Positions 26,901 through 34,468 of a stretch of 64,000 bases of DNA are shown piece by piece. Position 1 is the first letter of the stretch. Each line of letters begins with the position of its first letter. The notes under the pieces were generated by a model. It did not search any database. It worked only from the letters and a program-made list of their open reading frames with translations, and had not been told where the DNA came from. Origin of the DNA: Rufibacter hautae. GTDB taxonomy: Bacteria > Bacteroidota > Bacteroidia > Cytophagales > Hymenobacteraceae. The DNA lies in NCBI RefSeq assembly GCF_008271695.1, contig NZ_VKKY01000001.1, positions 496,001-560,000 of the forward strand, read 5' to 3'. A program made the translations under genes and the position numbers.

Positions 26901-27606
26901 GCAATCACTTTTTGGTGGCGGCGGAGCCGTGGATATGCCATTGCCGAAGGTGCCGGACGTACAACCCTGGACCTTAACGGAGATGCTGCGCCGCGAGAAA
27001 GAAGTAATTGGTTTCTACCTCTCAGGCCACCCGCTGGATCAGTTCAAACTGGAGATTGACTCGTACTGCACCTGTAGTTTGGATAGAATCGCGGAGTTCA
27101 AGAACCGTGATGTGAACGTGGCCGGCATTATCAGCAACGTGGTCATGCGGACCGGTAAAAACGGTAACCCGTTCCTGCTCTTCTCTCTGGAGGATTACGA
27201 CAACACCATGGGCTTGGCTTTGTTTGGGGAGGATTTCGTAAAGTTCTCGCCTTACGTTAAAGAGGGCATGTACCTGTTCATCCGGGCCAAAGTAACCCTG
27301 CGCTATAAGTCTGAGGACCAGTGGGAGTTGAAACCCATCTCCATGCAGTTACTCTCTGACGTAGCCGATAAAATGGCCAAAGGCGTACGCATGGACATCG
27401 ACATCCGGAACATCAACGCCATGCTCATTGACCGCCTGGAGGAAGCCGCCATCAACAGCCCGGGCCAGAAGAAACTGGAATTGGTGCTGACGGAGCCCGG
27501 CGAACGCTTATCCGTGGAACTGTTCTCCCGCCGCTACCGCATCGACCCCAAAGCGTTCCTGAACAACGTAAAGGATTTGGAAGTAGCTACCTGCCAGTTG
27601 ATCTAG
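23971..27606 (+). CDS. dnaE: DNA polymerase III alpha subunit
   Basis: Replicative polymerase catalytic subunit, 1211 residues. Starts with GTG directly before the PHP domain (PDFSHLHTHTQYSLLDG). Polymerase active-site acidic motif PDIDIDFDD (about residue 452) is preceded by GPGRGSAAGSAVAYC. The fingers/HhH region includes AFDSFERY and is followed by an OB-fold (VNVAGIISNVVMR). Length and order fit DnaE1 of Bacteroidetes. The upstream stretch carries a TATCTTCG element (about 23899-23906) as a possible -7 and a 14-nt tandem duplication. It ends in a hairpin terminator. Confidence 0.97.
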   Translation: MPDFSHLHTHTQYSLLDGAASIGALMKKASADGMKAIAMTDHGNMFGAFNFVAEANKYNVKPIVGCEFYLVQDRHQKSFSKEQKDVRHHQLLLAKDQEGYQNLAKLCSYSYIDGLYSKWPRIDKELLMKYSKGLIATSCCIGAELPQAILWKGEEEAEKLLKWWLDLFGEDYYIEIQRHGLMNIDGTGLSQEDVNQVLLKFAIKYNVKVICTNDSHYVEQTDWNAHDILLCVNTGEQETVPVGDFQTQYFRMMSGSGEVIYDTINNIRNTYGHDENVRRMLYRIEEEQQKPRPQDRFGFPNDQFYFKNQAEMNQLFSDVPFAVDNTNEIVDKITPPKLQRDILLPNFPLPPEHPTADLFLRHLTFEGAKKRYHEITPEVEERLNYELGIIETMGFAGYFLITQDFINKGRSMGVAVGPGRGSAAGSAVAYCVGITNIDPIKYSLLFERFLNPERVSMPDIDIDFDDVNRQRVIDYVVDKYGKTQVAQIITFGTMAAKSSIKDVARVLDLPLSEANELAKMVPEAPGTTLAKAFIESPELAAIRDGNDLKARTLKLAEKLEGSVRNTGIHAAGVIIAPDDITNYIPVSTSKDSDLLVTQFDGKVIESAGMLKMDFLGLKTLSILKDAMALIKRNHGVEIDIDNIPLDDEKTYALYQRGDTIGTFQFESEGMRMYLKDLKPTNIEDLIAMNALYRPGPMQFIPNFINRKQGKEEVEYPHILLEPLLKNTYGIMVYQEQIMQTAQVLAGYSLGGADLLRRAMGKKDMKKMAQEREKFVAGAKEIHNIPAKHASEVFDVMEKFAQYGFNRSHSAAYSVVAYQTGYLKAHYPAEYMAAVLTHNMNDIKKVTFFIEEARKQQIQVLGPDVNESIHQFNVNQQGQIRFGMGAVKGTGEAAVEAIIEEREKSGNYTDIFDFAKRVNLRAVNKKTFESLAQAGAFDSFERYHRAQYLETPEGESINLIEKAVRFGNQFQAEKNAAQQSLFGGGGAVDMPLPKVPDVQPWTLTEMLRREKEVIGFYLSGHPLDQFKLEIDSYCTCSLDRIAEFKNRDVNVAGIISNVVMRTGKNGNPFLLFSLEDYDNTMGLALFGEDFVKFSPYVKEGMYLFIRAKVTLRYKSEDQWELKPISMQLLSDVADKMAKGVRMDIDIRNINAMLIDRLEEAAINSPGQKKLELVLTEPGERLSVELFSRRYRIDPKAFLNNVKDLEVATCQLI

Positions 27607-27630
27607 AACACTAGCAAGTACCACAATGAT

Positions 27631-27671
27631 AAAAAAGCCCGGTTGAGGAAGCGATCCTCGGCTGGGCTTTT
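27631..27671 (+). terminator. Intrinsic terminator after dnaE
   Basis: AAAAAAGCCC...GAGG pairs with CCTC...GGGCTTTT around a short loop, followed by a T-rich stretch, 25 bp after the stop. A dispersed dyad (27674-27709) comes directly after. Confidence 0.75.
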
Positions 27672-27780
27672 CTGTTTTTGGTGTGTTTTCACAAAACCAA
27701 TCCAAAAACTGGAACCTGAACCAGCTTGTTTATAAGCTTTCTCCTATATTCACCAGGAGAGAACCTATTGAAACACCGCC

Positions 27781-28518
27781 ATGCGCCTTCACCTTACGCC
27801 AAAGAATACCGTCGCATTTCTGGCGCTGCTGTTCATCTGCCATGAGTTGCATGAATTGATTCACATCTTAACCGGGTACTTTTTGTGCGGATGCTTTGGA
27901 ACGCGGGACTTTGAGGGCTGGGAAGTTTGCACCGCTTGTCCGCCTTCGGTGACCATTGCCTGGATCACGTTTGCAGGGCCGTTCCTCACCTATGGGCTCA
28001 TGTGGGTGGCTTTCTGGCTCATGTCTTCCCGGAAAACTGCCGGACAACGGGCCATAGGATTCGCCTTGCTGTTCGCCAATCTTCCGCTGGGGCGTATTCT
28101 GCCGGTACTGGACCGCGAAGGCGATGAATCTTTCATTACCCGCCAAATCATTCAGAAAACGTCTATGACGGTGATGTCGTGGGGTACGGAGATGGCCATT
28201 GTGTTCCTGCTCACCCTTCCGGTGCTGATAAGGGCCTGGCAGTTGCTGCATCCCAAATACCGGTTCCTTGTCTTCTTAGGGCTTTTAACGGTCCCCCTGC
28301 TGGCAGAATGGGGGTTGATGAACAGACTGGCTAATGGCCTGCTCCACCAGGGTGTTTTAGCCGGAAATGGAATTCTGGGGAGTCCGGTGCTGGTGAATGT
28401 GTGGAATGCCGGGTGGCTGCTGGTTTTGGCACTCACCTGGCGGCATTTGCAAACCCTGCTTACCGGGGCAGAAAGGAAGCCTCAGGCTACCAGGCAGGTA
28501 CTGGAGGAGGCCTCCTGA
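27781..28518 (+). CDS. Membrane protein with HExxH motif, possible intramembrane metallopeptidase
   Basis: A 245-residue protein with about six hydrophobic segments. In the first, ICHELHELIHILTGYF contains HELIH, the HExxH zinc motif of M50-like membrane proteases. A second-ligand Asp occurs in GRILPVLDREGDE, which is loosely like the M50 NxxPxxxxDG motif. A CGCF/CTACP pair lies in the first loop. I do not recognise a named family; peptidase activity is inferred from motif geometry only. Single-gene unit between dnaE and trxA. Confidence 0.6.
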   Translation: MRLHLTPKNTVAFLALLFICHELHELIHILTGYFLCGCFGTRDFEGWEVCTACPPSVTIAWITFAGPFLTYGLMWVAFWLMSSRKTAGQRAIGFALLFANLPLGRILPVLDREGDESFITRQIIQKTSMTVMSWGTEMAIVFLLTLPVLIRAWQLLHPKYRFLVFLGLLTVPLLAEWGLMNRLANGLLHQGVLAGNGILGSPVLVNVWNAGWLLVLALTWRHLQTLLTGAERKPQATRQVLEEAS

Positions 28519-28626
28519 TAAGGGCCAATGCCGCTGGCTTGGGGGTAAAGGCTACGCCATTCTGTCATTTAAGCTTCTTTCTTTTTTAGGCCCAACCTTT
28601 TCTGCATGATTCAGTAGATATACTAG

Positions 28627-28663
28627 GTTTTTGGCCCGTTTTCCAGAATCCGATGCTAAAACG
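28627..28663. repeat. Dispersed dyad copy upstream of trxA
   Basis: GTTTTTGGCCCGTTTTCC / AGAATCCGATGCTAAAACGG, about 70 bp upstream of the trxA -7 element. Confidence 0.4.
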
Positions 28664-28731
28664 GTATCCTCTAGGATAGCGGCAAACCTGACACAAAAGC
28701 GTTAGATTTACTGTTGCATTGGAGTTGGTTC

Positions 28732-28739
28732 TATTTTTG
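28732..28739 (+). promoter_or_regulatory. -7 element of trxA
   Basis: TATTTTTG fits TAnnTTTG and lies 45 bp before the trxA start codon; a TTG is present 15 nt upstream, shorter than the usual spacing. Confidence 0.5.
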
Positions 28740-28784
28740 AACTGAGTCTTTCATCATTCATGATACTTATATAAACAGACAATT

Positions 28785-29111
28785 ATGGCACATAAAGCAA
28801 TCGAGATCACCGATGCTAACTTCGAGGAGATCATCAATTCAGATAAACCTGTTCTGGTAGACTTTTGGGCAGAGTGGTGCGGACCTTGCCGCATGGTAGG
28901 CCCAGTGGTAGAAGAACTGGCCGGCGACTATGAAGGTCGTGTGGTGGTAGGAAAAGTGGACGTGGACGCCAACCCACAGACTTCCGCTAAATTCGGTATC
29001 CGTAGCATCCCAACCCTGTTGGTTTTCAAGAACGGACAAGTAGTAGACAAACAAGTAGGTGCTGTTCCTAAGAACGTATTGGCCCAGAAATTAGAAGGTC
29101 AGTTAGCGTAA
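28785..29111 (+). CDS. trxA: Thioredoxin
   Basis: Cytoplasmic dithiol-disulfide oxidoreductase, 108 residues. Active site [13 protein letters not shown], cis-Pro loop [13 protein letters not shown] and the C-terminal helix are all standard. No signal peptide. Own promoter element upstream and a strong terminator downstream; single-gene unit. Confidence 0.97.
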   Translation: MAHKAIEITDANFEEIINSDKPVLVDFWAEWCGPCRMVGPVVEELAGDYEGRVVVGKVDVDANPQTSAKFGIRSIPTLLVFKNGQVVDKQVGAVPKNVLAQKLEGQLA

Positions 29112-29134
29112 GCATTCCCTGCTTTTATATAATG

Positions 29135-29168
29135 AAGAAAGCCGCTCCTGTTCAGGGGCGGCTTTCTT
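29135..29168. terminator. Intrinsic terminator after trxA
   Basis: AAGAAAGCCGCTCCTG pairs with CAGGGGCGGCTTTCTT (one G-T type mismatch) and is followed by GTTTTAGG. A dispersed dyad copy (29169-29204) directly abuts it. Confidence 0.8.
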
Positions 29169-29225
29169 GTTTTAGGCCAGTTTTAGGCAAAACAAGCCTA
29201 AAAGAGACCTTCAGGTTTTCTGTGG

Positions 29226-31154
29226 CTAATCACAGCCGCAGAGGTTCTTCTCGGCGGCGCAGATATCGGCGTAGCCTTGGTCCAGGCGGCGCATGAGGCC
29301 GCTGAGGCGTTGGTTATGTTCTTTAACCGGGTCCAATTTAAGTTCGGCAGGTGGTGTTTTTTGGGCAGTTTCCAAGTCTCCTACCACTTTCCGGAGTTCC
29401 AGTTTCTTCTCGTACAGACGCTGCACGTACTCGGGCAGAGACTCGGCCGGGTACTGGGTTTTGAAGGCGTTGTCCATGCAGGCGTCTTGCTTCAGGTACG
29501 CTAGGATTTTGCGCTCCACCTGTTGGTTTAGGTCCAGTAAGCGGGCTTTTTCCTTTTCCAGCTGCTGCTCCTCCAGGCGTTGGTTGAAGAGGCGGGCAGC
29601 ATTCTTTACCTCATCGCGGCAGGTACGGCATTTGGTGGCGTTGGCTTTCTCCAGCAGGTTGTTACGGAAATTGATGTTCTCCTCGGTAGGCGCCATATCG
29701 CGCAGGCGCGATACCTCTTTGGCGTACACATCGTTGTAGAGCGTGGATTCCAGCCGGTTCAGGTGCCGTGACAAGCCTTCGCCCTCTAGCGTGCTGGCCA
29801 GGAACTCGGGGTTGGGCAGTTCCACGGAGTACAGTTTGTTTAAGTATTGCTCGCGCTGCGCTACGCTGTAGGTTTTGGCCTGTTCCTGGTCAAGATCCAG
29901 CAGGGTGTTCACCATTTCTTTGCCGTTTTTCAGATTGAAGTCAGATTCCATGTAACTATCAGCGTTTGCCAGGATGGAGTTGTACTCGCTTTTGAAAATG
30001 CGTTGGTAGGTGTAGTTGCGGGAGAACTCGCGCTCGCGCTGGTACGCCAGGGTTTTCAGGCGCTTGTAGTCCTGCACCACCGCAAACATGGTCTTGGCGT
30101 TGGCCTCGGGGCTGTTGTTTTTGTAGTTCAGGCGGTAGTTGTTCAGGTTCTGCTTCAGGTCGCTGAAGTTACGCAGGAACTCCACAAACAGCTTTTCCTG
30201 CTTGTAAGCATCCTCGGTAACCAGGCCCGCGGCAAAGGCCTGCTCAATTCGGATGCGGCGTTTCTCAATGGTCTCTGAGGTGATGTCGCTGCCGGTGAGG
30301 GCATCCATCTTGTAGAGCGATTTGTAGTTGGCCACCACCAGCACCGGGTAATCTTTGAAGTTCAAGGCTGCCTCCAGTTTCTGGCGCTCAAACCCCTGCG
30401 GACTGTTGCTCAGCAGCTCGGTGAGCCGAACCGTGCGTAATGCGGGCAGTTTTGCGAAAGAGGGCACAAACACGTACACCCGCACCGAGTGCAGCCGTGT
30501 GTCAAAGTTCTGCCCTTCGTAGAGCCGGATGGTGGAGCTGAATTTGTATTCTTTGCGTTGGGCAGCGTTTCTGATCAGGTTCCCGAACTCCCCCACCAGC
30601 GACAGCATAGCGGCCTGCGGCGTCATCAGTTTGGAGATGTTGGTGAGTTGGTTGGCAATGAGGCTGAAGAAAACCTCGCGGCTGTCTGAGGTGAACAGCT
30701 TGGCTTCTACCGTGGCGTCAATGTTGCGCTCATCGGCGGCAAGAGGCAGCTTGTCAATGATCCGGATGACCTCTATGTTATCAGAGATGCGCGAAGAGTA
30801 GTTTTTGCTATTGCTGGCGGGCTCAAACGCGAAATTGTACAAAGGGTACACCACGGGCTCCTGCCCGAAAAGCTTGGCGTTCTTCAGCTGCGCCGAGATA
30901 AAGAGCGACTCCAGGTTGATGTAATCACGGCGGCGCGCTTTGGTGGTACCCTGCTCCAGCTCGTTGATGACCTTGGAGAACTGCCCCGGGTTAAACAGGT
31001 ACATGTCGGTGGTGAGGTACTGCCATTCATCCGTGAACTCAAACTTATCTAAGTAATTGTACCCCAGACGGGTTTGGATCATGTCTTGTGCCTGGCCTTT
31101 GAAGGCGCACAGCACCAGAAAAACAAGCAGGAAGCGGGTAATGCTTGACTTCAT
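29226..31154 (-). CDS. Large exported protein of unknown function
   Basis: A 642-residue protein with a clear signal peptide (about residues 1-22, ends FKGQAQ), hence periplasmic or outer-membrane side. The body is largely helical and charged, with coiled-coil-like stretches in the last third (RLEEQQLEKEKARLLDLNQ). Two Cys pairs stand out: KCRTCRDE (about residue 520) and the C-terminal NLCGCD. I recognise no domain. It stands alone on the minus strand, next to a divergent GT-C-like gene. A conserved Bacteroidetes hypothetical is the best description. Confidence 0.8.
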   Translation of the reverse strand: MKSSITRFLLVFLVLCAFKGQAQDMIQTRLGYNYLDKFEFTDEWQYLTTDMYLFNPGQFSKVINELEQGTTKARRRDYINLESLFISAQLKNAKLFGQEPVVYPLYNFAFEPASNSKNYSSRISDNIEVIRIIDKLPLAADERNIDATVEAKLFTSDSREVFFSLIANQLTNISKLMTPQAAMLSLVGEFGNLIRNAAQRKEYKFSSTIRLYEGQNFDTRLHSVRVYVFVPSFAKLPALRTVRLTELLSNSPQGFERQKLEAALNFKDYPVLVVANYKSLYKMDALTGSDITSETIEKRRIRIEQAFAAGLVTEDAYKQEKLFVEFLRNFSDLKQNLNNYRLNYKNNSPEANAKTMFAVVQDYKRLKTLAYQREREFSRNYTYQRIFKSEYNSILANADSYMESDFNLKNGKEMVNTLLDLDQEQAKTYSVAQREQYLNKLYSVELPNPEFLASTLEGEGLSRHLNRLESTLYNDVYAKEVSRLRDMAPTEENINFRNNLLEKANATKCRTCRDEVKNAARLFNQRLEEQQLEKEKARLLDLNQQVERKILAYLKQDACMDNAFKTQYPAESLPEYVQRLYEKKLELRKVVGDLETAQKTPPAELKLDPVKEHNQRLSGLMRRLDQGYADICAAEKNLCGCD

Positions 31155-31269
31155 GTATGCACTAGTTATGGTATCTGTTTTTGGGTAAAGCTTGACGGCC
31201 TAAACGCGTGTGCCCAACCACAAAGTTCGTTCCTAAATTACCCATTCCCAAAGGAATAGTCTTTGCTTT

Positions 31270-32946
31270 GTGTATTCTTTCTCCCGACCTTTCTCTTTTC
31301 AAAGAATACTCCAACCAGTGCCCCAGTTTTTTTCCCTGATTCAGCGCCCGCTCTCCTCTCCCCGCTTCTGGTTTCTGGCCGTAGTTGGCTTTACCCTGGC
31401 GTATTACTTTCTGGCTCACGAAGGCTTCTACTTCGGAGACGATTACTCCTACAGCCTGTATGCCCACCAACTGCTGCACGGCGGTTTCCACTTTGACGAT
31501 TACTCCTTCTGCCACCGGTTCATGGTCTTTGTGCCCACCGCCCTATTTTACTGGCTGTGGGGCATGAACATCTATACCACCACCCTGTGGCCGCTTTTGT
31601 GCACTTTGGGCACTTTGCTCTTGCTGTACCTCACCTTCCAGAAAGACCATCCCGTCGCTACTTCCTGGGCCCTGGTGCTGCTGGGTTTGTATTACTTTCA
31701 GCTGAACACCGTCAATTACCTGTACCCAGACAACATTCTGCTATTCTTCACCACAGCCTGCCTGTTGGTGCTCTACAAAGGCAGAAATCCACTCCCCCCT
31801 GTAAACCAGGAAATCATCTGGGGGATAGCTTTCGCCGGACTCAACCTGTTGGCCTTTCTCACCAAAGAAACAATCGTCTACGCCCTGCCCTTTTACCTAA
31901 GTCTGTTGGCCCTGCAAGTAAGTAAGCGGGAGAACTTGCGTTTCTGGCTGGCGGCCGGCATAATGGGGGGCTTTTTGCTGGCGGGATACTTTCTTCTCTA
32001 CAAGATCTTCTCCGGCGATGCACTGCAACGGTTCAAAGACATTGCCGCCGCCGGAAGAGCGGATACCGGGGCAGCGTATTTTGCTTCGCGCGCCTCTACT
32101 GTACCCAAACGCCTCACGTATGAACCCTTGCTGTTCTTCGTGGGCTCCGGTTTAGCTTTTCCGGTGGTTTTTGCAGTGACAGGACTCTTCAACAGAAGAA
32201 GTAAAGCCTTCCGCTTCTCTCAGCCACTTACATTTTGGGTTATGGCCACAGTAAGTATGCTGCTGCCCATCTGGTTTGGGTCGGTTTCGCTGGAATATTA
32301 CAAGCCCATGCCGCTGCTGCCGCGCATGTTTCACCCGCTACTCCCGGCCTTCTGCCTGGTAGCTGGTTTGGCGATAGAGCAAACCTGGGGCAAACGCCTT
32401 CTGTTCTTACTACTGGCCTTTCTATTTGGGACTTGTGCGTTGCTTGCAGACCAGAAGATGATGGTCATGTACGCGCCTCTGGCTATTTTCTTCCTCGGGT
32501 TGTTTCTCTGGAACAGACCATGGCCCCAATGGCTTGGCTTGGCGGCAGTAGCGGCTGCTTTGGCCATCAGACCGGTTTACTTCATGCTGAAGCCGACAGT
32601 ATCTTACTATTTTGAGCAGAAAAGTATTGTAGACCAACATTTGAAGCACCCAAAGGGAAACTATGTGGTTCTCATAGATTCTGTAATGCTAAGTCGTTAT
32701 AAATACTTCTATGGCTTTGACGTGCCAAATAATTATTCCTTTCGCAAGTACGCTGCCTATCCCATCCAGACATCTAAATCAGTTGATACAGTTTATTTAC
32801 TCGTCAACAACGGGGTATTAGAACATCCTGAGCTGATGATAAAGCAACGAGAAAAAGACATTCTCCCGCTTTTCCCTTCGGCGAAGTTCCTAGACCAGAA
32901 AGGGAAAGTAAAACTCTTTATGCTACCCAAAGACACCTTACACTAA
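31270..32946 (+). CDS. Polytopic GT-C type glycosyltransferase (ArnT/PMT-like), putative
   Basis: Up to 558 residues with about 11 hydrophobic segments. The first periplasmic loop contains GDDYSYSLYAHQLL and FDDYSFCHRF, where paired acidic residues fit the catalytic loop of GT-C enzymes using lipid-linked sugars. The later NYLYPDN and KETIVYALPF also match this class. Both candidate starts are GTG (31270 or 31318). The latter leaves room for a leader after a TAGTCTTTG motif at 31257-31265, so it may be correct. Acceptor and sugar unknown. Ends in a hairpin terminator. Confidence 0.75.
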   Translation: MYSFSRPFSFQRILQPVPQFFSLIQRPLSSPRFWFLAVVGFTLAYYFLAHEGFYFGDDYSYSLYAHQLLHGGFHFDDYSFCHRFMVFVPTALFYWLWGMNIYTTTLWPLLCTLGTLLLLYLTFQKDHPVATSWALVLLGLYYFQLNTVNYLYPDNILLFFTTACLLVLYKGRNPLPPVNQEIIWGIAFAGLNLLAFLTKETIVYALPFYLSLLALQVSKRENLRFWLAAGIMGGFLLAGYFLLYKIFSGDALQRFKDIAAAGRADTGAAYFASRASTVPKRLTYEPLLFFVGSGLAFPVVFAVTGLFNRRSKAFRFSQPLTFWVMATVSMLLPIWFGSVSLEYYKPMPLLPRMFHPLLPAFCLVAGLAIEQTWGKRLLFLLLAFLFGTCALLADQKMMVMYAPLAIFFLGLFLWNRPWPQWLGLAAVAAALAIRPVYFMLKPTVSYYFEQKSIVDQHLKHPKGNYVVLIDSVMLSRYKYFYGFDVPNNYSFRKYAAYPIQTSKSVDTVYLLVNNGVLEHPELMIKQREKDILPLFPSAKFLDQKGKVKLFMLPKDTLH

Positions 32947-32950
32947 AAGC

Positions 32951-32980
32951 AAAAAGGCCGGATGCATTTCCGTCCTTTTT
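32951..32980 (+). terminator. Intrinsic terminator after the GT-C gene
   Basis: AAAAAGGCCGGA pairs with TCCGTCCTTTTT (one mismatch) around TGCATT, ending in a T-run 5 bp after the stop codon. Confidence 0.75.
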
Positions 32981-33120
32981 TATTGAAAGTAGCTTCAAAA
33001 CAAGTTCAACTAAGAATTACTCATTAGGCCACAGCAACAACCTAAATTTTCAAATCTCCACATCTACAAATCTCCCAACCTAACAATAGTACATCAGCAC
33101 ATTAAACAAGTAGCATATTG

Positions 33121-33690
33121 TTACTGCCCCGCCTGTTCTTTCTTTATGCGTTGGTAATCCCTCAGATCTGCTTTGTTTTCCAGGGCCACGTATTCGGCTT
33201 GGAGGGCTTTGATCTTGGTGGCGTGCCGCAGTATGATATCGCCGTGCAATACCCGCTCACGGTCATTGAGGCGTTTGTAGATGGAGTTGGCGTAGTCCCA
33301 GTCCTCGGTGGTCCATACTTCTTTGCGGTCGCGCACCTGTTGCAGGAAATGAACATAAGCATCCCGGATACTGTCTGCCGGTACCTGGGCCAGGTTCCGG
33401 TAGTCGCCCAGCAGTTCCCTTTCCATCTGCACCTGTTTTCCGGCTACCGGTCCGCGGGCTTCGCGCCTCTTGCGCTCGGCACGCTGTCTGGCCAGGGCAC
33501 GCCCGGCTTCTTTCAGCTCATCTTTGGTTTTGACGGCTGCGGCATTGGCTTTTTCGTCTAGTTTGTCCAGCTCGCGGGAGGCAATCTCCTTGCGCTGGTT
33601 AGGGGTGGTATCACAGGCGGTCAGCAGCAGTGTCGCCACCAGGAACGGTGCCGCCACAAGGTTTATAGAAAACAGATTTGCTCGTTTCAT
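33121..33690 (-). CDS. Hypothetical lipoprotein, helical
   Basis: A 189-residue protein with a lipoprotein signal (hydrophobic run then LLTAC, Cys about residue 26). The mature part is highly charged and predicted helical (KEIASRELDKLDEKANAAA, RQRAERKRREARG) and lacks a domain I recognise. It should sit in the outer or inner membrane facing the periplasm. Divergent from the DUF4385 gene by 78 bp. Confidence 0.75.
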   Translation of the reverse strand: MKRANLFSINLVAAPFLVATLLLTACDTTPNQRKEIASRELDKLDEKANAAAVKTKDELKEAGRALARQRAERKRREARGPVAGKQVQMERELLGDYRNLAQVPADSIRDAYVHFLQQVRDRKEVWTTEDWDYANSIYKRLNDRERVLHGDIILRHATKIKALQAEYVALENKADLRDYQRIKKEQAGQ

Positions 33691-33768
33691 AGTAGTACAG
33701 AAAGGTAATCACCTCCCATACGCAAGCCAAGGCAGATTGGGTGCTTTGGCCTGCAAGCGCAAACCTAC

Positions 33769-34299
33769 ATGGCAAAAAACGGCTTCAACTATACGCTAGA
33801 CTTCAAAACCACCGATTTCCGGCAACATCCAGAACTGTACCGGGTAGGCGTGGGCGAACAGGGCGTTTTGCTGGTGGAACCCTACAAAAGCGAGATTCTG
33901 CCCCATTGGAGGTTCAAGAATGTGGAGGTAGCGCAGGCCTCGGCAGAAAAGATCTACGGGTTATTTGAAGCCTACCTGGGCCAGCATGATTTTGTAGGCG
34001 CCGATATGGCCCGCAAGTTCCTGCAGATGGGTTTCACGCGCGCGCGCCGCTACGCCAACCACAAAGGCGGCCGCAAATACACGTCCTCGGCGGAAAACAA
34101 CAACGAAGGCTTGGCTTATCCTTACTCCTCTGGCAGCGCGCACAAAGGCAATAAGGTGCTTCCCCAGGAGGCAGATGCCCTCACGAATGAGAAGGCGCAG
34201 GCGGCGGCTATTTTCAAGGAGTACTGGTTCAAAGCCAAAGACCATCCCGAGTACCTTCGGCAGAAACAGGAGTTCAGAGACCGTTACTACGAGAAGTAG
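33769..34299 (+). CDS. DUF4385 domain-containing protein
   Basis: A 176-residue soluble protein matching the DUF4385 family by its opening (FNYTLDFKTTDFRQHPELYR), the centre YLGQHDFVGADMARKFLQMG and the end ADALTNEKAQAAAIFKEYW plus HPEYLRQK. The family is widespread in bacteria and of unknown function. It is convergent with the DsbD-like gene, and two strong dyads lie between them. Confidence 0.9.
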   Translation: MAKNGFNYTLDFKTTDFRQHPELYRVGVGEQGVLLVEPYKSEILPHWRFKNVEVAQASAEKIYGLFEAYLGQHDFVGADMARKFLQMGFTRARRYANHKGGRKYTSSAENNNEGLAYPYSSGSAHKGNKVLPQEADALTNEKAQAAAIFKEYWFKAKDHPEYLRQKQEFRDRYYEK

Positions 34300-34336
34300 C
34301 TTTTGGCTTGTTTTGCCAAAAAGAAGCCAAAAGCGC
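34299..34336. repeat. Dispersed dyad copy after DUF4385
   Basis: GCTTTTGGCTTGTTTTG / CCAAAAAGAAGCCAAAAGC; stem GCTTTTGGCTT/AAGCCAAAAGC pairs almost perfectly. The GC block differs from the common GGGC but remains complementary. Confidence 0.75.
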
Positions 34337-34385
34337 CATTAGCCTTGGTCCGTTGGGAATCAAAGCATTTCGGCTAGGTAAAAGA

Positions 34386-34441
34386 TTGGGCCTCTGTTTT
34401 AGGGCTGTTTCCTGTGAAACACCCGCAAAACAGAGGCCCAA
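34386..34441. terminator. Dyad-type hairpin between convergent genes
   Basis: TTGGGCCTCTGTTTT (34386-34400) pairs perfectly with AAAACAGAGGCCCAA (34427-34441). The inner GGGCTGTTTC/GAAACACCC also pairs in part. Placed between convergent DUF4385 and DsbD-like genes; a dispersed-dyad copy with an extended outer stem that may stop both transcripts. Confidence 0.65.
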
Positions 34442-34468
34442 AAAGTATGGAAGTTTCTGAAGCTCAAC

